Shown: positions 16,352 to 25,090 of the stretch, piece by piece
Layout: each line of letters opens with the position of its first letter
Numbering within the stretch: the stretch's first letter is position 1
Assembly: GCA_947466515.1 (NCBI GenBank)
Contig: CANIEM010000001.1
Coordinates: 83,212 to 147,211, forward strand
Length of the DNA stretch: 64,000 nucleotides
Source: Verrucomicrobia subdivision 6 bacterium
GTDB taxonomy: Bacteria > Verrucomicrobiota > Verrucomicrobiia > Methylacidiphilales > Verrucolacustridaceae
Reading direction: 5' to 3'
Translations under genes and position numbers: made by a program
The notes under the pieces: model-generated
The model's input: the letters and a program-made list of their open reading frames with translations, nothing else
What the model was told of the DNA's origin: nothing
Database searches by the model: none

Positions 16352-16609
16352 GTGGACTGGAATAATCGCTCGGACAGAATTCATCGTTTGAAAGAGAAGG
16401 AGAACTTTCGTGCTGTGGTCATGCCCTTGGCCTACACAGGCGGAGGGATTGCGCTGCTAGCACTGTTTTGGGAGGGGGTGAGTATGATGGACGGGAGTAA
16501 ATGCACTGACGCGGTCTGGGTACCAGCGGTATTCTTTTTGGTGTTGCCGATTTTCCTTAGTGGGTACCGCTGGTTGAGAGGACACTTTAGTAAGCGGTTG
16601 ATGGCTTGA
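16352..16609 (+). CDS. Small two-helix membrane protein, unknown function
   Basis: 85 residues from GTG 16352. A basic, charged N-terminus (NRSDRIHRLKEKENFR) is followed by two hydrophobic helices, about 23-42 and 54-72, with a short loop between and a basic C-terminus, so both ends should be cytoplasmic. No family is recognised. There is no clear ribosome binding site. It lies between tatC and miaB on the same strand in an otherwise empty 430-base stretch. Confidence 0.5.
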   Translation: MDWNNRSDRIHRLKEKENFRAVVMPLAYTGGGIALLALFWEGVSMMDGSKCTDAVWVPAVFFLVLPIFLSGYRWLRGHFSKRLMA

Positions 16610-16731
16610 TTTCAGGGTGGCGGATCTGAGCTGGAACAGTTGATAAAGCGGCGAGTCCTTGTTTGGGCGATGAAAAGAAGGTTAGATTCGGAGATTTCCG
16701 CCCGCATTGAAATGGGGCAGGATACTTCTTG

Positions 16732-18084
16732 ATGCCTACGGTCTTTTTAAAAACATATGGTTGTCAGATGAATGAGCGGGACACCGAACAGGTGGCCCGA
16801 CAGCTGTTCGATCGTGGATATACTCGAGCCGCTTCAGAAAAAGAGGCAGACGTGATTTTGCTGAATACTTGTAGCGTGCGAGAACTGGCGGAGCAGAAGG
16901 CCTTACGGAAGATGAGTAATCTGCGGGTTTTGCGGAAGGCGAAGCCAGAGGTTGTCTTGGGTTTTCTTGGTTGCATGGCACAGCGCCGCGGAGATTCCTT
17001 GGAAAAGGATATGGCGGGCCTGGATTTGGTGGTGGGCACGCAAAAGTTTCATCGGGTGGCAGATCTTGTCGATCAGGCGCGGGAGGCACGATTGGGCGGA
17101 CGGCCAAAATTCTTTGCGGAGGTGGGCGAAGAGGAGGGTTCCGAGAAGACAATTCGCGATCACACTTTAGCGCCGAAGCAGGTGACTGCTTTTGTCTCGG
17201 TGATGCAGGGCTGTGATATGCACTGTTCATTTTGTATTGTGCCGACGACACGAGGGAAAGAGAGGTCTCGCCCGATTGCGGAGATTCTCACAGAAGTGCG
17301 GAGTTTAGTGGAGCAAGGGGTAAGGGAAGTTACCTTGCTGGGGCAAATCGTGAATATGTATGGGCGAAGAGAAATTCCGATGGTGGAAGGTAAGAGCGCC
17401 TTTGTGCAACTATTGGAGGAGATGGACAGGGTGGAGGGTTTGGAGCGGATTCGTTTTACATCGCCTCATCCACGAGGGATGAAAGCTGATTTGGTGGGAT
17501 GTTATGGAAGATTAACGAAGCTATGTGAGCATTTGCATTTGCCTGTGCAATCGGGTTCGGACCGCATCTTGAAGCGAATGGGAAGAGGGTACACCGCGGC
17601 GCAGTATCGCAAAACGATTGAGGAGGTGCGCAGGGTTTGTCCTGGAGTGGGTCTGACGACTGACATTATTGTGGGGTATCCTGGGGAGACGGAGGAGGAT
17701 TTCATGGCCACGCGGGATCTAATGGAGGAGGTCGGGTTTGATAACGGATTTATTTTTCGGTATTCCCCGCGGGAAGGGACACGGGCGATGAGTGAGGCGG
17801 GGGAGGAAGTTCCTGAGGCGACCAAGGAGAAATGGAATACGGACTTACTGGAGGTTTTGGATCGGCAAGCGGCGGCGAGCGCAAAGATTCGTGTGGGCTC
17901 GTTGCAACAAATTCTGGTGGAGGGACCAAGCAAAACAAACGCCAGTCGCCTGATGGGGCGGACTCGGCAGAACCGCTTAGTGGTTTTCGAGGGTGGTCCG
18001 CGGCATGTGGGTCAACTGCTGACAGTGCGAATTACTGAATCGACAGGGTTTACGGACTACGCGGATCCGTCCATCCTCGGCTAA
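16732..18084 (+). CDS. miaB: tRNA-2-methylthio-N6-dimethylallyladenosine synthase
   Basis: 450 residues. This radical SAM methylthiotransferase modifies A37 of tRNAs that read UNN codons. The UPF0004 domain carries Cys11 (YGCQMN), Cys47 (NTCSVR) and Cys81 (GCMAQR) for the auxiliary cluster. The radical SAM domain has Cys161, Cys165 and Cys168 (CDMHCSFC). A TRAM-like beta domain closes the protein (about 380-450). The start is ATG 16732, one codon inside the longest frame. miaA is not in the window. Confidence 0.95.
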   Translation: MPTVFLKTYGCQMNERDTEQVARQLFDRGYTRAASEKEADVILLNTCSVRELAEQKALRKMSNLRVLRKAKPEVVLGFLGCMAQRRGDSLEKDMAGLDLVVGTQKFHRVADLVDQAREARLGGRPKFFAEVGEEEGSEKTIRDHTLAPKQVTAFVSVMQGCDMHCSFCIVPTTRGKERSRPIAEILTEVRSLVEQGVREVTLLGQIVNMYGRREIPMVEGKSAFVQLLEEMDRVEGLERIRFTSPHPRGMKADLVGCYGRLTKLCEHLHLPVQSGSDRILKRMGRGYTAAQYRKTIEEVRRVCPGVGLTTDIIVGYPGETEEDFMATRDLMEEVGFDNGFIFRYSPREGTRAMSEAGEEVPEATKEKWNTDLLEVLDRQAAASAKIRVGSLQQILVEGPSKTNASRLMGRTRQNRLVVFEGGPRHVGQLLTVRITESTGFTDYADPSILG

Positions 18085-18094
18085 GGATTTCCTG

Positions 18095-18646
18095 ATGATC
18101 TATTCTTTTTCCCTTTCTCAAGTTGCGGTCTGGTTGGGGTTTGGCCTCATCTGTACCCATGCCTGGGGTTTGTTCGATTTGGCGAAAACGACCGAGTGGG
18201 CAAAGAGGTTTCCGCGGAATGATCTCGCGGGTGGAGTTTTACTTGGGCTGGCAACGGCGTGGGCGGCTTGGTTGGCGGGTACGATTAATTTAATGGAGTA
18301 CACTCGATTTCGTCCTTTATTTATTCTGGGGGTGATTGGGCTAGGGGTATCAAGCTGGTTGTATGTCAGGGAGTTTATTGCGGTGCGTTCCTTAGGAGTG
18401 CTTTGTCTTCTTGGGGCAAATGTTCTGCTAGATGCGGCTTTTTTGAGGGATGATGCGGCCCGTCTGGTAGTGGTGGCATATGCCTACCTGATTATAGTGG
18501 AAGGAATGGTGATGGTGGGGGCGCCTTACTGTTTGCGTGATGGGATCGCTTGGGGATTGGCTACGCCGAGGCGAAGTCGGTTGTTTCTTTCGGCAGGAAT
18601 GATTTTTGGAATCGTCCTGATGGTTTTGGGAATATGGGTCTACTGA
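18095..18646 (+). CDS. Integral membrane protein, unknown function
   Basis: 183 residues with about six hydrophobic helices spread over the whole length and short polar loops. No family motif is recognised. The start ATG 18095 follows TAAGGATTT, a fair ribosome binding site overlapping the miaB stop region, so it is probably co-transcribed with miaB. The next gene, a GT9 glycosyltransferase, follows after 25 bases; a role in envelope biology is possible but unsupported. Confidence 0.7.
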   Translation: MIYSFSLSQVAVWLGFGLICTHAWGLFDLAKTTEWAKRFPRNDLAGGVLLGLATAWAAWLAGTINLMEYTRFRPLFILGVIGLGVSSWLYVREFIAVRSLGVLCLLGANVLLDAAFLRDDAARLVVVAYAYLIIVEGMVMVGAPYCLRDGIAWGLATPRRSRLFLSAGMIFGIVLMVLGIWVY

Positions 18647-18671
18647 AAAAGGGGGCGGGGGCAGAGCGGAG

Positions 18672-19592
18672 ATGAGAATCCTCGTCTTGCGAGGCGGGGC
18701 TTTAGGTGATTTTCTGCTGACTTTGCCCGCGGTGGCGGGACTTCGCGAAAAGTGGCCCGAGGCGGAGATTGAAATGGTGGTGGCGCGTCGGTTTGGCGAG
18801 TTGGTTCTTGGACCCAACGCGGTGAATGCGGTCCGACCGATCGACGAACCTGGACTAGCCAGTTTTTATGCTTCAGGAGGCACGCTGGACAGGCGGTGGG
18901 CGGATTATTTTACCGAATTTGATTTAACGATTTCCTATCTTTTTGATCCAGACGGAGTTTTTGCGACGAACTGGCAAAGGGCAGGAGGGACAGGGCAGTA
19001 TATTTCGCATGATCCGAGAAATCCGGCGGAGGTGGCTTGGAGGCACTTGTCGAAGCCTTTGGCGGAGTGCGGATGTGCACCGGGGGATGCGCGAAGGCTG
19101 TATGGGACAAGTTTAGTTACCGCAGGCAGGAAAAAAGAGCGAGGCGAAGAACTTCGACTGGTGATTCATCCTGGGAGTGGCGGGAAGAAAAAGTGTTGGC
19201 CTCTGGAGGAGTGGTTGCGGGAGTTGGATGGCTTTGATTATCCGTTGCCTTGGGGGGTGACCTGGTTGGCGGGTGAGGCGGAGGAGGATCTCTCTCTTAG
19301 GTTACGGGAAAAGTGGCAGAGAGGGCCTCATAGAATCATGCAGAACCGTCCGTTGTCGGAAGTTTTCCGGGTTGTGCAGTCGGCCGAGCTTTATTTGGGT
19401 CATGACAGTGGGATCAGTCATTTGGCGGCATGGAGTGGGGTGAAGTGCGGCCTACTGTTTGGCCCGACTGATGCAAAGATCTGGGCACCTGCTGGGGACT
19501 GGGTGCAAAGCTGGAGTCGGAGTGGGGAGTGGCCGAAGGAGGGGGAGTGGCGGGATTGGTTTCGAGGGATTCTTGTCGGCGAAGGTGGATGA
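18672..19592 (+). CDS. Glycosyltransferase family 9 (heptosyltransferase-like)
   Basis: 306 residues, GT-B fold. The N-terminus MRILVLRGGALGDFLLTLPAVAGL is diagnostic for GT9 (ADP-heptose:LPS heptosyltransferase family), as are VIHPGSGGKKKCWPLEEW at the start of the nucleotide-sugar domain and LGHDSGISHLAAWSGVKCGLLFGPTD near the C-terminus. It should transfer heptose or another sugar to an LPS core or similar surface glycan at the cytoplasmic face of the inner membrane. A stand-alone heptose adenylyltransferase at 51772 fits such a pathway. Confidence 0.88.
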   Translation: MRILVLRGGALGDFLLTLPAVAGLREKWPEAEIEMVVARRFGELVLGPNAVNAVRPIDEPGLASFYASGGTLDRRWADYFTEFDLTISYLFDPDGVFATNWQRAGGTGQYISHDPRNPAEVAWRHLSKPLAECGCAPGDARRLYGTSLVTAGRKKERGEELRLVIHPGSGGKKKCWPLEEWLRELDGFDYPLPWGVTWLAGEAEEDLSLRLREKWQRGPHRIMQNRPLSEVFRVVQSAELYLGHDSGISHLAAWSGVKCGLLFGPTDAKIWAPAGDWVQSWSRSGEWPKEGEWRDWFRGILVGEGG

Positions 19593-19613
19593 GGATAAGT
19601 TGGCGAGCTTCTT

Positions 19614-20633
19614 ATGATCATTGTACTTCGGCCTAAGACGGAGGAATCCCTCATCACACAAGTAGAGGCGGAGGTGAAGAAGCTTGGCTATGAGCCGAGG
19701 TTGATACGGGGCGAGATCCAGACGGTGATTGCGGCGATTGGGGATGAGCGTGGGCATCCTTCCTTGGAGTCTTTGGGGACTTGGCCACAGGTAGAATCGG
19801 TTTTGCCAGTGCAAAGGCGATACAAGCTGGTGGCGCAAGAGGGACGAAGGAGTGCGAGCGTGGTCGTAGCCAATGGGGTAGGGATCGGTGGAAAGGAGCC
19901 GTTTCGTCTGATGGCGGGACCGTGCTCTGTAGAATCGGAAGAGCAGATTCTGGCGGTGGCTCGGGCGGCGAAGAGGGCGGGAGCAACTTTTCTGCGTGGA
20001 GGAGCTTACAAACCGAGGACCTCACCGTACGAGTTTCAGGGTTTAGGCGAAAAAGGGTTGGAACTGTTGGCTTTGGCAAAAAAGGAGACGGGGTTGGGTA
20101 TCGTGACGGAGCTGCTTTCGGAGAAACACGTGGAAAAAGTGGCGGCAGTGGCAGATCTTTTGCAAATAGGCGCGCGTAACGCACAAAACTTTTCCCTGTT
20201 GCAAGCGGCGGCGGGTTCGGGGAAGGCGATCATGCTGAAGCGCGGATTGGCGATGAAGGTGGAGGAGTGGTTGATGGCGGCGGAGTACGTGATGAGTGCA
20301 GGCAATGGGCAGGTGATTCTGTGTGAGCGTGGAATTCGGACGTTTGAGACGGGGATGCGGAACACGTTGGATTTGGGGGCGGTGGCGCTGGCGAAGAGGG
20401 AGAGTCACTTGCCCGTGGTGGTAGATCCGAGTCAGGGAGCGGGCCGAGTTGATCTTGTGATTGCCTTAAGTCGGGCGGCGGTGGCGGTAGGGGCGGATGG
20501 GTTGCTGGTGGAGGTGCATCCGCTACCCGCGGAGGCGAAGAGTGATGGTCAGCAGCAGTTGGATTTAGCGGGGCTGAATCTTTTGGTAGAAGAAATTGCG
20601 CCGCACGTGAAGGCGATGGGAAGGGCCGGATGA
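19614..20633 (+). CDS. aroF: 3-deoxy-7-phosphoheptulonate synthase, type I-beta
   Basis: 339 residues. It condenses phosphoenolpyruvate and erythrose-4-phosphate, the first step of the shikimate pathway. Residues 1-70 form the ferredoxin-like regulatory domain typical of the Thermotoga/AroA(G) type. The catalytic barrel starts at FRLMAGPCSVES (metal ligand Cys104), then AKRAGATFLRGGAYKPRTSPYEFQG, LLQIGARNAQNF, GKAIMLKRG, CERGIRTFE, VVVDPSQGAG and LLVEVHP. A second, type I-alpha DAHP synthase is encoded at 61425, so the organism has two forms that may respond to different aromatic amino acids. Its stop overlaps the start of the response regulator gene. Confidence 0.93.
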   Translation: MIIVLRPKTEESLITQVEAEVKKLGYEPRLIRGEIQTVIAAIGDERGHPSLESLGTWPQVESVLPVQRRYKLVAQEGRRSASVVVANGVGIGGKEPFRLMAGPCSVESEEQILAVARAAKRAGATFLRGGAYKPRTSPYEFQGLGEKGLELLALAKKETGLGIVTELLSEKHVEKVAAVADLLQIGARNAQNFSLLQAAAGSGKAIMLKRGLAMKVEEWLMAAEYVMSAGNGQVILCERGIRTFETGMRNTLDLGAVALAKRESHLPVVVDPSQGAGRVDLVIALSRAAVAVGADGLLVEVHPLPAEAKSDGQQQLDLAGLNLLVEEIAPHVKAMGRAG

Positions 20634-22045
20634 AGGAGAAAAAGAGTAGATCGGGGGCACAGAAAGTTCTGGTGATTGATGACGAAGCGGATGTGGCGTA
20701 CTCCTTTCAACGGGTGTTGGCAGAGGAACCGGTGGAGGTGGTGGGGGTGACGAGTGGGGTGGAGGGATTGAAGCAGTTACGGAAGCAGAAGGTGGATATT
20801 GTGCTGTTGGATGTGCGAATTGGGGAAGAGGATGGACTGGAGATATTTCGGCAACTGAGAAAAGAGCATCCGAGGCAGCTGGTCATTGTGATGACGGCAC
20901 ATGGGACGGCGCAGACGGCGATTGAAGCGATGAAGTTGGGTGCATTTGATTATATTTTAAAGCCGTTTGACGTGCCGGAGCTTTTGGCGACCTTGCGACG
21001 AGGATTACAGACAGCGGCCTCGATGCAGGAGTTAGTGGCTGGAGAAGGAAAAAAGGCGACAGCTGAGATTGGGGCAGCTCCGGGGTTGATTGGGACTTCT
21101 CCCGCTATGCAAAAAATCTACAAATTAGTGGGGCAAGTGGCGCGATCGGATGCGGCGGTGCTTCTGTTGGGGGAGAGCGGAACGGGAAAGGAGTTGGTCG
21201 CGAGGGCGATTTACGCGAATAGCTTGCGGGCGGCCCGACCCTATGTGGCGATCAACTGTGCGGCGATTCCTGATACCTTGCTGGAGAGTGAGTTGTTCGG
21301 GCATGAGCGGGGAGCCTTTACGGGGGCGTTGACTCAGAGGATTGGAAAATTTGAGAGGGCGGATGGCGGAACGATCTTTTTGGATGAGATTGGGGATATG
21401 CCCCTGGGGTTGCAGGCGAAGTTGTTGCGAGTTTTGCAGAATGGGGAATTCCAGCGGTTGGGTGGGGATCAGACCTTACGGACGCAGGTAAGGGTGATTG
21501 CGGCCACGAATAAGGATTTATCTGCGATGGTAAGAGAGAAGAGTTTTCGTGAGGATCTGTATTATCGGATCAACGTGGTGCAAATTCAGTTACCACCTTT
21601 ACGGGAGCGATCGGCGGATGTCTTACCTTTAGCGGAACATTTTCTGTTACGGAGTTCCAAGGAGAGAGTTCTGATATTTTCGGCGGCGACGAGGAAAGTG
21701 ATGCAAGCCTATGGTTGGCCCGGGAATGTGCGAGAGTTGGAGAATGCGGTGACCCGTGCGGTGGTCTGCGCGTCTTCGGAAGCGATTGAGCCAGGAGATC
21801 TGCCGCCCGAGGTAGCGGGTCAGATTGTGCCCTCGGCGTTAAGTAGGGGTGGTGATTGGTGGGAACAGATTCGTGGGGAGGCGGGTGTAGCCGGGGATCT
21901 GCTGGCGGCAGGAGAAAAGATGTTGGTGGAGCGGGCGTTGGGGGAGGCGGATGGTAATGTGAAGCGGGCGGCGGAGATATTAGGGGTAACTCGTGCGGCA
22001 TTGCGGACGCGGGTGACCCGGTATGCGTTATCCGCGAATGACTAG
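20630..22045 (+). CDS. Sigma-54-dependent NtrC-family response regulator
   Basis: 471 residues with a complete enhancer-binding-protein layout. The receiver domain (11-130) has phospho-acceptor Asp61 (VLLDVR). The AAA+ domain (150-390) has Walker A GESGTGKE at 181-188, the sigma-54-contacting GAFTGA loop at 228-233 and Walker B TIFLDEIGD at 248-256. The C-terminal Fis-type HTH (about 425-470) contains GNVKRAAEILGVTRAALRTRV. With GAFTGA intact it should activate sigma-54 promoters. No histidine kinase is adjacent; it is translationally coupled to aroF by a four-base overlap, an unusual partner. A strong sigma-54 promoter lies upstream of dnaK in this window, but a link is only a hypothesis. 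Confidence 0.95.
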   Translation: MKEKKSRSGAQKVLVIDDEADVAYSFQRVLAEEPVEVVGVTSGVEGLKQLRKQKVDIVLLDVRIGEEDGLEIFRQLRKEHPRQLVIVMTAHGTAQTAIEAMKLGAFDYILKPFDVPELLATLRRGLQTAASMQELVAGEGKKATAEIGAAPGLIGTSPAMQKIYKLVGQVARSDAAVLLLGESGTGKELVARAIYANSLRAARPYVAINCAAIPDTLLESELFGHERGAFTGALTQRIGKFERADGGTIFLDEIGDMPLGLQAKLLRVLQNGEFQRLGGDQTLRTQVRVIAATNKDLSAMVREKSFREDLYYRINVVQIQLPPLRERSADVLPLAEHFLLRSSKERVLIFSAATRKVMQAYGWPGNVRELENAVTRAVVCASSEAIEPGDLPPEVAGQIVPSALSRGGDWWEQIRGEAGVAGDLLAAGEKMLVERALGEADGNVKRAAEILGVTRAALRTRVTRYALSAND

Positions 22046-22046
22046 G

Positions 22047-22919
22047 TTAGGAAACTAACTTCGCTAAAGCTTTTGGAAGCGGGCAGGTAAAGAGAAGTTC
22101 TTGTTTGCTCAGAGGATGGGGGAAGCGAAGGAAGCAGGAGTGGAGGCCGAGGCGTTTTGCGGGATCGGTTTTCGCTCCGTATTTTTCATCACCAACAATT
22201 GGGCAACCGATGGCAGAGAGTTGAACGCGGAGTTGATGGCGGCGTCCAGTTTCGAGAGTGAGTTCGACGAGAGAGCGGTGGCGGTTTTTCTTGAGAAGCC
22301 GGTAGTGGGTGATGGCGTGGCGGGTGAGAGATGAGGCGGGGCGGATAAAGACCTTAAAGGGATTGGATTCGTCGAGATCGGATTCGAAGGTACCAGCTTC
22401 TTGAGGGAGATGGCCCTCGACGACAGCTTCGTACTTTTTTTCAAAGGTATCCCAGTTTTTTTGAAGGATCTCTTTGGCGTCAGGGGTTTTAGCGAAAACC
22501 ATTAGGCCGGAGGTTTGGCGGTCGAGTCGATGAACGATCCAGACGCGTTCTTTGGACCGGGTGTGAGATTGACGGAGATAATCGGTGAGTTGGAAGTAGG
22601 CGGTCTTTTCTGGCTCGGCCTCGCTAGCGATGCTCAGGAGGTTGGTGGGCTTCTCGATGACGAGGAGAGAGGCGTCCTCGCAGAATATCTTAATACCAGA
22701 AGGAAGGGTAGTTTTTGGAATGGCAAAGCGATCGGAGCGAATGGAGACGGTATCCCCGATGGCGAGAGGATGATTGAACTGGGAGACGGGTCGGCCGTTG
22801 ACGGTCACGGCTTGGAATTTGAGCCAGGTACGGATCTGCTTCTTTTTCTCATTGGGCCAAGCGGAGAACATCTGTTCGAGAAGAGGTCCTGGTTGAGAGA
22901 TAATGAAAGGATTCGGCAT
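22047..22919 (-). CDS. RluA-family pseudouridine synthase
   Basis: 290 residues. An S4-like RNA-binding segment (about 15-65: IRTWLKFQAVTVNGRPV...AIGDTV) precedes the catalytic domain. The active-site motif is HRLDRQTSG at 130-138, with Asp133 as nucleophile. Later motifs are EKKYEAVVEG, ETGRRHQLRVQLSAIGCPIVGDEKYGA and RLGLHSCFLRFPHP. It modifies uridines in rRNA or tRNA; which position (RluC/RluD-like or other) cannot be told. It converges with the response regulator, one base between the stops. Confidence 0.92.
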   Translation of the reverse strand: MPNPFIISQPGPLLEQMFSAWPNEKKKQIRTWLKFQAVTVNGRPVSQFNHPLAIGDTVSIRSDRFAIPKTTLPSGIKIFCEDASLLVIEKPTNLLSIASEAEPEKTAYFQLTDYLRQSHTRSKERVWIVHRLDRQTSGLMVFAKTPDAKEILQKNWDTFEKKYEAVVEGHLPQEAGTFESDLDESNPFKVFIRPASSLTRHAITHYRLLKKNRHRSLVELTLETGRRHQLRVQLSAIGCPIVGDEKYGAKTDPAKRLGLHSCFLRFPHPLSKQELLFTCPLPKALAKLVS

Positions 22920-22999
22920 GGGTCAAGCTTGGAGCAAAAAGGGTGCGATGGGAATGTTTGGAGATTGGTCGAAAAGGGGGAAAGGGGTAGGGTTTGGGG

Positions 23000-23779
23000 A
23001 TGAGAATTCTTTTTCTGGGTGATGTGGTGGCCGAGTACGGCCGTGAGGCGGTGCGGGATGGAATGCCGCGATTGATTGAGGAATTTGCCCCGGATTTTAT
23101 CGTGGTGAACGGGGAGAATGTGGCAGGGGGAAACGGAATTACGCCGAAGCTGGCTTACGATATTTTTCGGGCAAAGGTGGATGTGATTACTTTGGGGGAT
23201 CACTGCTGGGATCAGAGGGAGATTATGGGTTTCTTTGCGGAGGAACCGCGGTTGATTCGGCCTTTTAACTTTCCCGCGACCTGCCCAGGGAAAGGCTCGA
23301 TTGTGGTGACGGGAAATGGAAAGAAGTTGGCAGTAGTGAATGCGATGGGGCGGACGTTTATGAAGGCGAACGTGGACAACCCTTTTCTAATGATGGATCC
23401 GATTTTGGAGGAGCTACGGAAAGAGACAAAGGTGATCCTGGTGGATTTTCATGCGGAGACGACTTCGGAGAAAATTGCCTTTGGGCACGCCTTTGACGGG
23501 AAGGTCTCGGCGGTGGTGGGCACGCATACCCATGTGCAGACAGCGGATGAGAAGGTGTTGGCGGGGGGGACGGCTTACATTACGGATGTGGGGTTTTGTG
23601 GAGCACACGATTCGGTGATTGGGCGGGAGAAGGGTTTTATCATCGATCGGTTTCGGACCTTGATGCCAGTGAAGATGCATTTGGCGACGGCGGGAGTGCA
23701 GTTGGACGGGGTGGTGATTGATGTGGATGAGGAGACGGGGAAGGCAACCGCAATTCAGAGGATCCAACGACCGAAGTGA
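23000..23779 (+). CDS. YmdB-family metallophosphoesterase
   Basis: 259 residues. The family (TIGR00282; B. subtilis YmdB, a 2',3'-cyclic-nucleotide phosphodiesterase) is recognised from MRILFLGDVVAEYGREAV, VVNGENVAGGNGIT, VITLGDHCWDQREI, VDFHAETTSEKIAFGHAFDGKVSAVVGTHTHVQTAD and the C-terminal DVGFCGAHDSVIG. The metal ligands Asp8, Asn/Glu in NGEN, and the His residues in DH and GTHTHV are in place. The start is taken at ATG 23000 rather than the upstream frame start. It overlaps xseA by four bases. Confidence 0.92.
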   Translation: MRILFLGDVVAEYGREAVRDGMPRLIEEFAPDFIVVNGENVAGGNGITPKLAYDIFRAKVDVITLGDHCWDQREIMGFFAEEPRLIRPFNFPATCPGKGSIVVTGNGKKLAVVNAMGRTFMKANVDNPFLMMDPILEELRKETKVILVDFHAETTSEKIAFGHAFDGKVSAVVGTHTHVQTADEKVLAGGTAYITDVGFCGAHDSVIGREKGFIIDRFRTLMPVKMHLATAGVQLDGVVIDVDEETGKATAIQRIQRPK

Positions 23780-25035
23780 ATCGGATAGAGCCGCTGACGG
23801 TATCTGCGTTGACGGCGCAGATTAAGGAGATCTTGGAGGATCAGGTGGGTGAGGTGTCGGTGACAGGGGAGATTTCGAATTTACGGCAGCAATCTTCGGG
23901 CCACTACTATTTCACTCTGAAGGACGAGGGGTCCCAAATTCCTTGTGCTCTGTTTAAGGGGTCGGCAGGGCGGTTGGCGGTGGCTCCGAAGGATGGGGCG
24001 AAGGTGGTGGTGGAGGGGGAGGTATCAGTTTATGCGCCGCGGGGAGCGTATCAGTTGATTGTGAGAAGTTTGGAGCCTGTGGGGAAGGGAGATCTGCATC
24101 AGCGGTTTGAGGAGTTGAAGAGAAAGTTGCAGGGGGAGGGATTGTTTGCGGAGTCGCGCAAGAGACCGATTCCTGAATATGTGGAGAAGGTGGGAATTAT
24201 CACGAGTCCGACGGGGGCGGCGGTGCGGGATGCAATTCACGTTTTGCAAAGGAGGTGCCCGCGAATTGGGATAACGATCTTTGGGGTAAAGGTGCAGGGT
24301 GAGGGAGCGGCTGAGGAGGTGGCGGAGGCGATTGGGGAGATGGGGAGGAGGAAATTTGATGTGCTGCTGGTGGTGCGTGGGGGAGGAAGTTTGGAAGATT
24401 TGTGGGCGTTCAATGAGGAGGTGGTAGCGCGGGCGGTGGTTGCGAGTCCGATTCCGGTGATCAGTGGGGTGGGGCATGAGACCGATTTCACGATCTGTGA
24501 TTTTGCGGCGGATGTGAGGGCGCCGACTCCTTCAGCGGCGGCGGAGATGGTGAGTCGGCCGGACGAGGATTGGGTTGAGGAGTTGCGCGCGTGGAGGGAT
24601 CGGTTGGGGGAGGCGGCGGTGGAATTTCTGGAGGAGAAAAGGAGGAGGTTGGGAGATTTGGCGGGGAGCTATGTTTTTAGAGAACCGCGAAAGATGGTAG
24701 AGATGAGTGGGCAGAGGGTGGATGAGTTGGCGGTGCAGTTAACGCGCGGTTTAGAAAGCGGATGGCGATATCGAAAGCAGTATGCGGAGGGTTTGTTGGG
24801 GCGATGGGGAGCGCTGAAGCCTGAACGGAGGTTAAGGGAGTTATCGTTGAGGGTGCAGGCGGCAGCGGACCGATTGCGAGCGATGGGACCTGAGGAAACG
24901 CTGAAGAGGGGGTATGCGCTGGTGCAGACGGCTGAGGGGAAATTGGTTCGAAATGTTGAGCCCGCACGGAGGCTTGGGGACTTGGTTGTGAGGTTTTCAG
25001 ATGGAAAGTTAGATGTTAAAGTGAAGGGCAAATGA
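23776..25035 (+). CDS. xseA: Exodeoxyribonuclease VII large subunit
   Basis: 419 residues. The N-terminal OB-fold domain (VTGEISNLRQQSSGHYYFTLKDEGSQIPC...) binds single-stranded DNA, and the catalytic domain carries IITSPTGAAVRDAIHVLQRRCP, VVRGGGSLEDLWAFNEE and PVISGVGHETDFTICDFAADVRAPTPSAAAE, all hallmark XseA motifs. A coiled-coil region follows and the C-terminus has RGYALVQ. GTG start at 23776 coupled to ymdB. The small subunit XseB is not found immediately downstream; the next frame there is only ten codons. Confidence 0.95.
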   Translation: MNRIEPLTVSALTAQIKEILEDQVGEVSVTGEISNLRQQSSGHYYFTLKDEGSQIPCALFKGSAGRLAVAPKDGAKVVVEGEVSVYAPRGAYQLIVRSLEPVGKGDLHQRFEELKRKLQGEGLFAESRKRPIPEYVEKVGIITSPTGAAVRDAIHVLQRRCPRIGITIFGVKVQGEGAAEEVAEAIGEMGRRKFDVLLVVRGGGSLEDLWAFNEEVVARAVVASPIPVISGVGHETDFTICDFAADVRAPTPSAAAEMVSRPDEDWVEELRAWRDRLGEAAVEFLEEKRRRLGDLAGSYVFREPRKMVEMSGQRVDELAVQLTRGLESGWRYRKQYAEGLLGRWGALKPERRLRELSLRVQAAADRLRAMGPEETLKRGYALVQTAEGKLVRNVEPARRLGDLVVRFSDGKLDVKVKGK

Positions 25036-25090
25036 GTGGTGAGATTATGAAGGACGACGGATGAGAGGTTATGGTGTCGATTTTAGGATT

